Origin: Calothrix parasitica NIES-267
GTDB taxonomy: Bacteria > Cyanobacteriota > Cyanobacteriia > Cyanobacteriales > Nostocaceae
Assembly (NCBI RefSeq): GCF_002368095.1
Contig: NZ_AP018227.1
Span: forward strand, 8,850,578-8,914,577
Length of the DNA stretch: 64,000 nt
Reading direction: 5' to 3'
Positions within the stretch are counted from its first letter, which is position 1. The number at the start of each line of letters is the position of its first letter. The notes under the pieces are model-generated. The model saw only the letters and a program-made list of their open reading frames with translations. It was not told where the DNA came from and ran no database searches. Below, piece by piece: positions 35,325 through 44,892 of the stretch. The position numbers were made by a program, and so were the translations under genes.

Positions 35325-36191
35325 AGAATTATATACGAAAATGTTTTACATTCCTCTCTAAAGCTGGTCGTATGAAAACGTACATTCATGTACATAGGTA
35401 GCTATTTGAAAGATTGTAATGACACTTTATGAAAATACACTTTCGTATCTTATTATTCCGCGCTAGCTTGAAAAATGATATTTACAATGGACTCTTTTTT
35501 TTCCTCACTATATGCTTTACTTAGTTACTACGATGGACATAGAGGTTTTTCGCAAATTATGCTTAATTCTTTTGAATGGGGTATTGTTAATGAAACCAAG
35601 CTTTTCAACGATTAGTAATCTCCAGGGGCATCCTCTAAAGTTATTTGATATTATGTTTTACAGGATTTGCAGGTAAACTACCCAGCATTCTATTTAGATA
35701 AAAATAATCCGCAGCAAGGGAATATTCTTAATATTTAGACAAATTCCGAGACATTGATTCAATTATTCAGTTTATAGTGCAATTTATAAGTTTTATGTCT
35801 GTTTTGCGAAATTCATGCTTCTCGCGAGCAGTAAAACTAAGTACGGATTATATATTCTCGGCTATTTAAATAAACATAAATATATTTGGATACAGAGTAT
35901 AAATTGTATCTGCATAAATTAAATAAAACTGTGTTTTGATTTGGTTTGTATCTAAATATAGCGGTTTGAAGGTTTGATGGAATACACATTAACCTCACCC
36001 CTTCCCCTCTCCTTATTAAGTGAGGGGTGGAAAGAGAGGGGAAATTATTGATTTAAAAGTAAAAATGTCAATATATTTTATCAATGTTAAACATAATTTC
36101 AGAGCCACAATAATATGCTGAAAAGCTCGCTCTAGCTGCTGATTTCTCAATGATTATAATTCTTCCAAAAGTAGCGAACAAATTATAAATT
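35325..36191. other. Divergent intergenic region with a CCCCTCTCC repeat
   Basis: 867 bp of mostly AT-rich DNA between divergent operons. Near 35958-36042 lies a member of the repeat family ATAGCGGTTT...GGAATACACATTAACCTCACCCC...CCCCTCTCC...GAGGGG, seen also near 41270-41325, 53105-53300 and 55284-55425. Promoters for the sigma-like gene and the FHA gene must be here, but I cannot place them. Confidence 0.5.
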
Positions 36192-37382
36192 ATGAAGCTT
36201 AAAGCATTTAACTATATAACAGGTGACTTTCTAGAAACAACTATTGTATTTGAAGAACAAAATCCATCTAAATGTTTAATTGGTAGACATCCTAATTGTG
36301 ATTTTATTCTTAATAGTCCGGAAGTCAGTCGGGTACACGGTATTATTCTGTACCAACAGCAAGCATACTATTATATCGACCTTGCCAGTACCGATGGTTC
36401 TCGTATTAATAATAAACCTGCTGCTGTCAACGAAAGCTTTGTGATAGAAACAGGTGATGGGATTCGGATTGGTGATTATTTTGTTTTCATGGAATTTGAA
36501 GAAACAAGTGCGAAATATGATAGCGATATTTTCTTCAATGCGGAAACTCAAATAGCTCAAAATATAGCTACTATTCCACAACAGTCTCAGCAGGAAGATA
36601 CGACGGCTAGATGTATTAAAATTATTGACGAAACGGAAGATGTAAAAACTTTTTGTTTGGTTGCACAACCGCCTATTTTGTTTAACAGTACATCATTTGA
36701 TTACAAACCGGGACAGTTTGTAATTTTAGATTTAGAAATAGAAGGTAAACAAATAAAATGTCCTTATTATATTTCTTCAAGCCCTTCACGACCTTATAAT
36801 CTAGAAATAACTGTTAAGCGGGTTTCTTCATCAGTCAATCACTCAGAATTATCTCTTGATTTAGTTTCTAACTGGTTGCATGATAGCTTCAAGGTCGGGG
36901 ATAAACTTAAAATTAGTTCTCCTATGGGTAATTTCAATTATTTTGAAAATTCTCACAAGAAACTTTTATTTATCAGTGCTGGTAGCGGAATTACCCCTTT
37001 AATGTCTATGTCTCGCTGGCTTTGCGATACTACTTGCGATTTCTCGGTAATTTTCATATATAGTGCTCGCACGCAACAAGATATTATTTTCCGAGAAGAG
37101 TTAGAGTTTATGGCTGCAAAATATCCTAATTTTAAGTTAGCAATTAATTTAACTGGTAAGGAATCTGATTTAAATTGGTCTGGATATAGGGGCAGATTAA
37201 ATGAGACAATGCTATCAGAAATAGCTCCCGATTTTAAAGAGCGTGTTGCTTATGTTTGTGGCTCTGAAGGTTTTCTTGAAAAAAATCAAAGTTTACTAAA
37301 AGAACTAAATTTTCCGATGAATAACTATCATCAAGAAAGTTTCCGTTTATCATCAGCTATAGCATTCCTAAATCATTTGTGA
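36192..37382 (+). CDS. FHA domain fused to a ferredoxin-NADP-reductase-like module
   Basis: A 396-aa cytoplasmic fusion. The N-terminal FHA domain (about 1-100) binds phosphothreonine and keeps its key residues: Gly31-Arg32 in LIGRHPNCDF, Ser46 and His49 in EVSRVHG, and STDGSRINN. A linker leads to an FNR-like half. The FAD-binding part has the motif YYISSSPSRPYN with the Arg/Ser set shifted (canonical RxYS). The NAD(P) part has LLFISAGSGITPLMSMSRW and VAYVCGSEGFLEK. Related Hcr-type reductases end in a 2Fe-2S ferredoxin domain; it is absent here, as the chain stops about 15 residues after the NAD domain. A partner iron-sulfur protein may supply it. A strong palindrome follows the stop directly. 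Confidence 0.85.
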   Translation: MKLKAFNYITGDFLETTIVFEEQNPSKCLIGRHPNCDFILNSPEVSRVHGIILYQQQAYYYIDLASTDGSRINNKPAAVNESFVIETGDGIRIGDYFVFMEFEETSAKYDSDIFFNAETQIAQNIATIPQQSQQEDTTARCIKIIDETEDVKTFCLVAQPPILFNSTSFDYKPGQFVILDLEIEGKQIKCPYYISSSPSRPYNLEITVKRVSSSVNHSELSLDLVSNWLHDSFKVGDKLKISSPMGNFNYFENSHKKLLFISAGSGITPLMSMSRWLCDTTCDFSVIFIYSARTQQDIIFREELEFMAAKYPNFKLAINLTGKESDLNWSGYRGRLNETMLSEIAPDFKERVAYVCGSEGFLEKNQSLLKELNFPMNNYHQESFRLSSAIAFLNHL

Positions 37383-37388
37383 GATTTG

Positions 37389-37421
37389 AGAAACCCGGTT
37401 TTTTGGAAAAACCGGGTTTCT
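37389..37421. repeat. Palindrome GAGAAACCCGGTTTTTT / AAAAACCGGGTTTC
   Basis: A hairpin beginning 6 bp after the FHA-oxidoreductase stop codon, with arms GAAACCCGGTTTTT and AAAAACCGGGTTTC. Nearly the same element occurs at 25558-25589. It probably acts as a terminator or partial terminator before the CHAT-CHASE2 gene, and may mark where the 3' end of the upstream gene was lost. Confidence 0.6.
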
Positions 37422-37550
37422 GACATCTATCTTTCTCACGACTCATATAGGATTGCTATATTAAACCAGTTTTAACATTTAACCTTTAACCCTTGACCTT
37501 TAACCTTTAACCTAATAGGTAGCGCTATACTACCTACTATCTGACCGCTT

Positions 37551-39848
37551 ATGAGAAAATTAGTAGTACTCAAACTCGATGGTGATTTACAATCGCAAAT
37601 GCGGGTGTCGCTGGAAATTGGTTACGAAGGGGCACGTCCAAATACTGAAGTGACTTGTACTTTACCTGCTATACCGCAGATGGTAAAAGCAATTGATGAA
37701 TGGTACTTGCTTTATGAAAGTTTGAATCAATTTAGCCGTATCAAGGTTAATAAAATCGTTTACGGTTCTCTGTCCGAAAATAGACAAAAATGCTATGAAA
37801 AAGCCTGTGAATTACGTAATTATCTGAATCAATGGCTTTTGTCCGATTCGTTTCGTCCGGTTCGTGAGAAGTGGTTGAAGTATTTAATCCCGTCGGAAGA
37901 AATACGAGTGTTAGTTAGTACTAATAATCTACAGCTAAAAAAACTTCCCTGGCATTTATGGGATTTAGTTGACCGGGACTATCCGAAAGCTGAGGTTACT
38001 TTGAGTGCTTATAATCCAGAACAGATACAGATACAGCAGACATCTATCTATGGGAAGAAAATCAAGATTTTAGCAATTTTAGGTAATAGCGATGGTATTG
38101 ATGTTAGGCAAGATAGACTGTTATTGGAAAACTTGAAAAATGCGGATATAACTTTTTTAGTACAACCCCAGCGACAGGATATAAACGAACAGCTATGGAA
38201 TCAAAATTGGAATATTCTATTTTTTGCGGGTCATAGTCAGACTGAAGGTGATACGGGTAGGATTTATATTAATCAAGAAGACAGTCTGACGATTGCAGAG
38301 CTTAGATATGCTTTGAGGAATGCTGTTAGTAATGGTTTACAGTTAGCAATTTTTAATTCTTGCGATGGATTGGGATTGGTCACTGAGTTACAAGATTTGT
38401 ACATTGGTCAAATAATTGTGATGAAGGAACCTATACCGGATTTCCTCGCTCAACAATTCTTAAAGTATTTTCTGACAACTTTTTCTGCTGGAGAGTCTAT
38501 ATATATTGCGGTTCGTAAAGCTAGAGAAAAATTACAAGGTTTGGAAGCAGAATATCCCGGTGCTAGCTGGTTACCTATAATATGCGAGCATCCTACAATC
38601 AAACCGATGGAGTGGAAGTTACCGGTTAATTCTTCTTGGAAAAACTTCAGGAAATTGCTTTTAGCGAGTTTGTTGGTGACAAGTTTGGTTGTGGGAGTGC
38701 GACGACTGGGATTTCTGCAAAAATGGGAATTGCAAGCTTACGATTTGTTAATGCGATCGCGTCCCGATGAAGGACCTTCAGAAAGGTTGTTGGTGGTGGG
38801 AATTAGAGAGACAGATTTTCAGCTACCGGAGCAAAAAGACAGAAAAGGGTCTTTGAGCGATAGAGCGTTATATAAATTATTACAAAAACTTGAACCCCAT
38901 CAGCCCAGAGTTATAGGGTTGGATATCTTTCGGGATTTTCCGGTAGACTCCGAGCAACAGCAATTAAAAACTCGATTATTAAACAGCAATAGGTTTTTTG
39001 CAATCTGTCATGTAGGGGAACCAACCGGAGAATCTCGGGGTATCGCTCCTCCCCCAGAAATACCAGAAAAGCGTCTTGGTTTTAGTAACGTTCTCCTCGA
39101 TGATGATGGTATTTTACGTCGCTATATTTTATCAATGGATGTACGCAGTAATTCAAATTGTCCTACTACTTGGTCTTTTGGTTTTCAATTAGCACTACAT
39201 TATTTAAAAGACGAAGGAATTACACCTGAATTTAAGCAAGAAAATTGGCGGATAGGTGATATTGTTTTTCCACGTTTAAAAGAGCTTAATGGCAGCTATC
39301 AAACAGCAGATACTTGGGGAAATCAAATATTACTAAATTATCGCTCCTATCGTTCTCCCAATCAAATTACTGATATCGTTTCTCTCGGGGATGTTTTAGC
39401 AGATAAGGTTAGCCCAGAACAAATAAAAGATAAAATTATTATTATTGGCGTAATTACTTCAACTTCCAGCGACCATTTTCGTACTCCTTACAGCGACAAA
39501 TTACCAGCATCCGAACAATACACTCCAGGAGCAATAGTACATGCTCAAATAATAAGTCAAATATTAAATGCAGTATTAGATAAACGTCCTTTACTATCAC
39601 CAATACCACTTTGGGGAGAAATCTTGTTGATTGGGTTTTGGAGTTGTGTCGGAGGAATTTTGACTTTGCGTATTCGTTCGTTACGTTTATTATTTTCTGG
39701 AAATTTAATTGCTATTTTAGTTATATATGGAAGTTGTTTTTTTCTATTTATTAAAGGTGTTTGGTTACCGCTTGTGCCATCCAAGTTATCATTATTGTCA
39801 ACTACAGGATGTGTAGTAATTTTCCATAGATATCGAAATAGATTTTGA
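37551..39848 (+). CDS. CHAT-CHASE2 membrane protein
   Basis: A 765-aa protein. The N-terminal half (about 1-355) is a CHAT caspase-like domain with His228 (FFAGHSQT) and Cys271 (IFNSCDGLG), so the catalytic dyad is present. A membrane segment (about 366-383) leads to a CHASE2 sensory domain (about 390-680: RLLVVGIRETDFQLPEQK, VIGLDIFRDFPVDSE and GFSNVLLDDDGILRRYILSM), which should lie in the periplasm. Three membrane segments (about 685-757) end the protein. No kinase or cyclase follows, so the cytoplasmic CHAT is the only recognisable output. I infer that an envelope signal sensed by CHASE2 controls the protease. A DUF928 gene follows 336 bp later. Confidence 0.9.
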   Translation: MRKLVVLKLDGDLQSQMRVSLEIGYEGARPNTEVTCTLPAIPQMVKAIDEWYLLYESLNQFSRIKVNKIVYGSLSENRQKCYEKACELRNYLNQWLLSDSFRPVREKWLKYLIPSEEIRVLVSTNNLQLKKLPWHLWDLVDRDYPKAEVTLSAYNPEQIQIQQTSIYGKKIKILAILGNSDGIDVRQDRLLLENLKNADITFLVQPQRQDINEQLWNQNWNILFFAGHSQTEGDTGRIYINQEDSLTIAELRYALRNAVSNGLQLAIFNSCDGLGLVTELQDLYIGQIIVMKEPIPDFLAQQFLKYFLTTFSAGESIYIAVRKAREKLQGLEAEYPGASWLPIICEHPTIKPMEWKLPVNSSWKNFRKLLLASLLVTSLVVGVRRLGFLQKWELQAYDLLMRSRPDEGPSERLLVVGIRETDFQLPEQKDRKGSLSDRALYKLLQKLEPHQPRVIGLDIFRDFPVDSEQQQLKTRLLNSNRFFAICHVGEPTGESRGIAPPPEIPEKRLGFSNVLLDDDGILRRYILSMDVRSNSNCPTTWSFGFQLALHYLKDEGITPEFKQENWRIGDIVFPRLKELNGSYQTADTWGNQILLNYRSYRSPNQITDIVSLGDVLADKVSPEQIKDKIIIIGVITSTSSDHFRTPYSDKLPASEQYTPGAIVHAQIISQILNAVLDKRPLLSPIPLWGEILLIGFWSCVGGILTLRIRSLRLLFSGNLIAILVIYGSCFFLFIKGVWLPLVPSKLSLLSTTGCVVIFHRYRNRF

Positions 39849-40183
39849 TGCAAAGTATTACATAGCGCTACTTCGTCCGGTTAAAGGTTTTATAATCATA
39901 GGTTTAGGTCTTAATTAATGTCTTAATCTAACTATGTAGTGCTATAAATAAAGGGAAGTAGAAAAGGGAGAAATACTTTTCCGATATCAAGAATATCTGC
40001 GGCTTTGATAAGATTACAACTAATGACCGATATTATCTGAATTTAAAATGTATAAAATACTTTTTATAGCTGATTATTTTTAAGTAATTCAATCGATTCT
40101 TACATAAATACTTGTTGATTAATTAGTAAATAATCCTTCGTGCTTATTCTTATAATTGCCTTTTCCCTAAAAAATAAATATAT
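39849..40183. other. Spacer between CHAT-CHASE2 and DUF928 genes
   Basis: 335 bp with no gene. It begins with a weak palindromic region (TACATAGCGCTA, AACTATGTAGTGCTATAA) and becomes AT-rich. The DUF928 gene may have its own promoter here. Confidence 0.4.
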
Positions 40184-41008
40184 ATGTTTGGAATCCAATA
40201 CTATCGTCTAATATTCAAACTTTTATTTGCTGTAAGCTTAGTGCTTATAAGTTTTACACCTGTAACGGCACAAAAAGAAAATAATCAATCTCAACCGAAT
40301 AAAAAGCAACCTAAAAAGCCTCAACAACAACAAAACCGTCGGAGAAAACCAAGCAAAAATTTTGTCTACTTTAGACAACCTCAACGTCAAGGAACACCAC
40401 GAGGAACCAGACCAGCAGGAAGTCGAAAAGGTTGTCCTATTTCTGCAAAAGAACGACTAAGCGCTTTAGTTCCTGTGACAAAAGAAATCAGCGGACGAGA
40501 ATTACATTGGGGTCTAACAACGAAAGCAAATCCAAGTTTTTGGTTCTATGTTCCCCATGAATTAACTTCTATAAATAATGCTAAATTTTCTTTACGCAAT
40601 CGACAAAATAAAACAATTTACGAAAAAGAATTGCAGTTAACCAATACACCGGGAATCATTCATGTTTCTGTTCCAGATAATGCAATATCTTTGAAAGTTG
40701 GTGAATGGTATCAATTTTATTTATTTATGGATATTAATTGTAGTTCTGAGGGAGTTTATCGTAAAGAATTTGCTCAAGCATGGGTAAAAAGGGAAGCAAT
40801 TGCTTCTGGTTTTGAAACTCGATTAGAAAGAATACCATTACGTCAACGAGGATTATTTTACGCACAAAATGGTATTTGGTACGATGCGATGATGTCTTTT
40901 GCCAAACTGAAGTATGAACCAGGAACAAATACAGAGTGGAAGCAAATTTTGGAATCCGTTGGTTTGGGTCGATTTTCTCAAGTTCGAGTAATTGACTGCT
41001 GCGAGTAA
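40184..41008 (+). CDS. DUF928-family exported protein
   Basis: A 274-aa protein with a signal peptide (about 1-30, LIFKLLFAVSLVLISFTPVTAQ given in part: KLLFAVSLVLISFTP) and then a low-complexity Q/K/P-rich stretch (about 33-70). The DUF928 core follows: SRKGCPISAKERLSALVPV, GRELHWGLTTKANPSFWFYV and VSVPDNAISLKVGEWYQFY. The domain is restricted to cyanobacteria and has no known activity. Export to the periplasm fits a function near the CHAT-CHASE2 sensor encoded upstream. Such genes are often found with CHASE2/CHAT and haemagglutinin-like genes. Confidence 0.87.
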   Translation: MFGIQYYRLIFKLLFAVSLVLISFTPVTAQKENNQSQPNKKQPKKPQQQQNRRRKPSKNFVYFRQPQRQGTPRGTRPAGSRKGCPISAKERLSALVPVTKEISGRELHWGLTTKANPSFWFYVPHELTSINNAKFSLRNRQNKTIYEKELQLTNTPGIIHVSVPDNAISLKVGEWYQFYLFMDINCSSEGVYRKEFAQAWVKREAIASGFETRLERIPLRQRGLFYAQNGIWYDAMMSFAKLKYEPGTNTEWKQILESVGLGRFSQVRVIDCCE

Positions 41009-41362
41009 ATTAGAAAATTCAAAGTCCTGTTTGAGTGAGTCTAGTGCAAAAGTTAGAATCCGAAAATAATTCACCGACTGCTACAGGACTTACGCAAAGC
41101 AAGTTTGTCATTGCGAGAAACGTTTGCGAAGGTCGAAGATATTATTCAATAATTTGCTGGAACTGAATCTACGAACGGTGGTGGATTTGATATTTTTTAT
41201 CAAAATATAGAAGTAGATTTTTTAGTTGGAGAAGAGAATCAATTAATAGGTATTGGAGAAAATAAAGCAGTTTTCAGTTGGATAGAATACACCCCTCTCC
41301 AAGATATCGGAGAGGGGAATTGAAAGAAGGAGAAATAAATTTTTAATTCCTATTCTTCTTAA
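41009..41362. repeat. Gene-free region with solo repeat ends
   Basis: At 41085 a left end of the TAGGACTTACGC family appears (AGGACTTACGCAAAGCAAGT) with no right end. From about 41270 comes a fragment of the CCCCTCTCC palindrome family (GCAGTTTTCAGTTGGATAGA then CTCTCC/GGAGAG). Between them a short frame reads STNGGGFDIFYQNIEVDFLV; I recognise no family and treat it as a possible remnant. Confidence 0.5.
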
Positions 41363-42406
41363 CTATTTCCCAAGAGCAATAGTAGCTACATCAAAAGGTG
41401 CTAATCGCTTGAGATTTCCTGTTTCTTTATCTAATTGATGTAGGAATTTTGGAGTTTCATATCTACGACCACCTAGAGCATATAACTCATTGTTTTGAGC
41501 GCAAACCAAACCGCTAAAACCGTTGTTCCAAACTGCTCCTTCAAAGGTAACTGGTACTGTTTCACCTGTGGTGATATTGACTAAACTTGTATCACCTTGA
41601 AAGTCAGTTAGAAATGCATAGCGATTTCCATCGTTACATACGACTACATTTTTGTATTCTTTGTCCGAAGGTAGTTCGCTGGGAATTTCTATACTAGGAG
41701 CTGCTTCTGTTTCTAATTTTTCTGCTTCTAAAACTTGAGTGTTAGTCTCGGGTTTCGCGATAGCTCTACTATTAGATGTTTCCAGTCTTCCTTTAATAGG
41801 AACTAAGGTAGGGGTATTTCTCTTCTTAACCGCTCCACTTTCAGAATCAACATCAACAATTTTTCTGCTTCCGGTTCCGTTTTCTTTTTTTACTACTCCA
41901 CTGATAGAACCATCTGGTAATTCGATTAAATCCAATGATTCATCTTTAGCAACTCCAGAAACTTCTTTAGTCTCTACAGAATTACCTTTGAGTGTTACCA
42001 AACGATTAGAACTATTTTTCTCAGCAGCTATAGGACTAGTTGATACTACCAATTCACCAGTCTTTGAAACCGCAAAACCACTGACTAATTCACCTTTTTC
42101 CAAAATCGGTTTTGTTGTAGTTACAGTCTTAGTCTGACCGGTAGAGACATTATAAGACTGAATCACAACCGGTTTTTTAGCATTAGAATCATTTTCTACA
42201 ACAGAATTTTCTTCAGCTTCCGAATCAACCACATCATCGGAATCAACCGTATCCGAACTATCGCTGCTAACCGTACCGGGAGTTACACCTAAAATAACTA
42301 CCCCCGGAGTTTGAGCGATACTTTTACCTATTAAACCGCTAATTGCGACAACCGCACCAGACGCGATCGCAATTTGACCAAAACGTCTTCGTGAAATCAA
42401 TTCCAT
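41363..42406 (-). CDS. Tat-exported hypothetical protein
   Basis: A 347-aa protein with a twin-arginine export signal: SRRRFGQIAIASGAVVAISG, then a cleavable region near IAQTPG. Export to the periplasm of a folded protein follows. A serine/aspartate-rich segment (about 45-75) and a Thr-rich stretch precede a C-terminal part rich in short beta-strand motifs such as NRYAFLTDFQGDTSLVN and GLVCAQNNELYALGGRRYE, which look like beta-propeller blades. No catalytic motif is seen. It lies 245 bp downstream of the kelch oxidase gene on the same strand. Function unknown. Confidence 0.75.
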   Translation of the reverse strand: MELISRRRFGQIAIASGAVVAISGLIGKSIAQTPGVVILGVTPGTVSSDSSDTVDSDDVVDSEAEENSVVENDSNAKKPVVIQSYNVSTGQTKTVTTTKPILEKGELVSGFAVSKTGELVVSTSPIAAEKNSSNRLVTLKGNSVETKEVSGVAKDESLDLIELPDGSISGVVKKENGTGSRKIVDVDSESGAVKKRNTPTLVPIKGRLETSNSRAIAKPETNTQVLEAEKLETEAAPSIEIPSELPSDKEYKNVVVCNDGNRYAFLTDFQGDTSLVNITTGETVPVTFEGAVWNNGFSGLVCAQNNELYALGGRRYETPKFLHQLDKETGNLKRLAPFDVATIALGK

Positions 42407-42651
42407 ATTTTTCTCCAGTGATTAGGATTTTGGATTTTGGATTTTAGATTTTGAGGACAGTACGGTCTTGGGGGTTTCCTCCATGAGTAACTGTCCGGGA
42501 TTTTGGATTGAAAACGAGGAGTGACGAGTTAGGAGTTAGGAGTTAAGAATTTAATTTTTTTAACTCACTACTTATTACTCACTACTTATTACTCACTACT
42601 TACTACTTACTACTTACTACTTACTACTTACTACTTACTACTTACTACTCC
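42407..42651. repeat. STRR heptamer tract
   Basis: Between the kelch-oxidase gene and the Tat-protein gene lies a series of degenerate heptamers. One part is GATTTTG/GATTTTA units (about 42424-42452). The other is TACTACT units (about 42573-42650), a clean tandem run. No gene or terminator is seen. Confidence 0.7.
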
Positions 42652-44058
42652 CTATCTAATCGATATCCACTTACCAACCGAAGGTACATTGTTGTTATCA
42701 ACAACTGTGAGCATGTACCATCCAGGGGGAGCGAGGTTACGATTGGAAGTTAAATCGACTGTTAAAGAATTGCCTGTAGCCGAACCAATCGGTATATCTA
42801 CTAGTCTCTGTTCGTTTTCTAAACCGTGGGTAGTTGCCATCGGTCTGATTATATTTACCCATTTAATATCAGCTGCTTGGGGTGTCTCGATAGTAAATGA
42901 ATTTCCCCATTTCACCTTACGGGGAGACTTATTAATTACCGGTCGATTTGCTGCAATATAGTCTGGAGAGTAGATTTCGATACGGGCTTCAAAGGAACCA
43001 CGGAAAGGGTTTCCTCCGGCTGTAAGCACTCTACCGTCTGGTAATAATAATGCTACGGAATGGTAAACGCGACCGTTGATACTTGGGTCTTCTACTTCCG
43101 TCCAAGTATCTGTCACTGGGTCGTATATTTCTGCTGGTAAGTCTGATTTTCCTATATCTTCATTACCACCACTTCCGTTACAAACAAATACCGTGCGATT
43201 GGGTAATATCACGGCATTGTGGTGCATCCGAGGATTATTTAAAGAAGAGAAAGGCTGATAACTAGGATTGCTTGATTTTAAATCGACAATATTAACTCTG
43301 TTGGTTGTTCCACCACCACCACCACCAACTATCATTACCCTTTGGTCTTGTGCTGGAGGTAACAAAACGCTCGCTGCTTGATTACCTTTACCAGATTCTT
43401 GCAATCCACCTACAGGTTGTTCTCCAATTGGGTCGGAGAAGTTTTTAGGGATAGTTAAAATCCTTGGTGAAACCCCTCTATTACCACCTAACTGTGCCCC
43501 TGCGTAAAATAGTTTTCCATTGTCTAACAGGTACACGTGAGCGTACTGTTCCAGAGGACTTGTCTGGTTAGTGAAAGTTCTCCAACCCTTGCTGTAAGAA
43601 TAAAGTTCTGCGAATCTGTTGAGATTTCCCGTTTCATTCAAACCTGAAAGCGCAAAAGTTTGTCCGTTACCCAAACTAACTAGAGTCGGGTACCAACGAC
43701 CTCCATTCATCGACTGTCTTTTTGACCATTTTTCGCTAGTAGGACTAAAGAAAAATGCCGCTACTTCACCAAAAAATGGGTCATACCTTTTACTTCCACC
43801 AGCAACTAAAAGGTTTCCCGCAGGTCGGAATGCTTGTCCGGCACAAAATATATCGATAGGATTTCCATTATCATCTTTAGGAATTTCCGGTCGTGTAAAT
43901 GTTCCATTCTGTACGTCAAACAAAGCCGAACCTTTGTCAGCATTCGGAATATCGTTTGGATTATTACCAGAACCAGTAAAAAATAAAACTTTTCCCGTGC
44001 GTAATAAAGCTGCATGAACGGGATTAATCGGACAGGTAGATGATACTTCCCAAGGCAT
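42652..44058 (-). CDS. Galactose-oxidase-like (kelch / DUF1929) copper radical oxidase
   Basis: A 468-aa protein of the galactose/glyoxal oxidase group, copper enzymes that oxidise a primary alcohol or aldehyde and release hydrogen peroxide. The kelch propeller spans about 10-365 and the DUF1929 domain about 366-468. Active-site residues can be matched: Cys72 (DIFCAGQAF) and Tyr123 (GGRWYPTLV) for the thioether radical, Tyr332 and His333 (RVYHSVALLLPDGRV), and His411 (ATTHGLENEQR). The match to known positions (Cys228, Tyr272, Tyr495, His496, His581 in fungal galactose oxidase) is by motif only. Unlike fungal enzymes no signal peptide is seen at MPWEVSSTCPIN, so secretion is uncertain. Substrate unknown. 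Confidence 0.85.
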   Translation of the reverse strand: MPWEVSSTCPINPVHAALLRTGKVLFFTGSGNNPNDIPNADKGSALFDVQNGTFTRPEIPKDDNGNPIDIFCAGQAFRPAGNLLVAGGSKRYDPFFGEVAAFFFSPTSEKWSKRQSMNGGRWYPTLVSLGNGQTFALSGLNETGNLNRFAELYSYSKGWRTFTNQTSPLEQYAHVYLLDNGKLFYAGAQLGGNRGVSPRILTIPKNFSDPIGEQPVGGLQESGKGNQAASVLLPPAQDQRVMIVGGGGGGTTNRVNIVDLKSSNPSYQPFSSLNNPRMHHNAVILPNRTVFVCNGSGGNEDIGKSDLPAEIYDPVTDTWTEVEDPSINGRVYHSVALLLPDGRVLTAGGNPFRGSFEARIEIYSPDYIAANRPVINKSPRKVKWGNSFTIETPQAADIKWVNIIRPMATTHGLENEQRLVDIPIGSATGNSLTVDLTSNRNLAPPGWYMLTVVDNNNVPSVGKWISIR

Positions 44059-44892
44059 TTTTAAAGATTCCTCATTACAAACGTTTATTCAACAACCCTT
44101 GATTTTCTGCTGTTACAAAAAATCTCAGTATCTCTTAAACGCAACAGATAATTGATTATCTAAAGCAATCAATCAAATACGTAAGTAGAGTTTTGTATTA
44201 AAGCTGCAGTCTGTCTATAATTTTTGCCAGTAGGATATTAATGTTCTCTCTAGCACTTTTACATTCAATTAAAGTCTTGATAATTTCAGCTATAAAGCGG
44301 CTTTGTGTATTAAGCAGTAAGGTTATTCAACTTAATTAAACTAAGTTTAGACAAGACCAATTTTGATTTATTTGCTACTAATCGAAATTAGTGAAGCAAT
44401 CAACAATGTGATTAAATAAACCAAAAATAATAACTTCCTTTAACTTGAAATAATCAAAAATGTAGAGTTGTATACATTGATATCCATCGAATATTAAGAC
44501 AGCTTGTCATACTCTATTACATTTAGATTCCAGCATTATTTCCATTGTTTTGTCTTGCCAATTTGGCATTATTTTGTAGTCAAAGCAAAACGTTTTTCAC
44601 TTAAAAATAGATTTACAAAAACAATTGTTAAATACATAAAATAGCTATAGTAAATAGAGAAATTATTAAATTTTCTGGAAATTTTATATTACCTATTAAG
44701 TCAAAAAGTAAAGATATTTAAATCAGCGAGCGCTTATTAGCGACCAGTTAAGAATTGTAATTTTATGTATCTCTTTGTTTCCCCTTTGCCTACTCTAAGT
44801 TAATTTCGCTGTATTTAACCTACACTCTCAACATTAATGAAGTACATTAAGCTTACGTTCAGCTAAAATAAGCCGAAAGAGTCAAATTATCC
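44059..44892. other. Long intergenic region between divergent genes
   Basis: 834 bp, strongly AT-rich in its middle (44290-44720), between the kelch oxidase gene and the osmoprotectant importer. It should carry the promoters of both. I see no riboswitch, RNA gene or ORF here. Confidence 0.45.

Noticed and set aside
44059-44892. Long intergenic region searched for a riboswitch or sRNA
   Set aside because: I found no hairpin with conserved loop or terminator tail that I could support.
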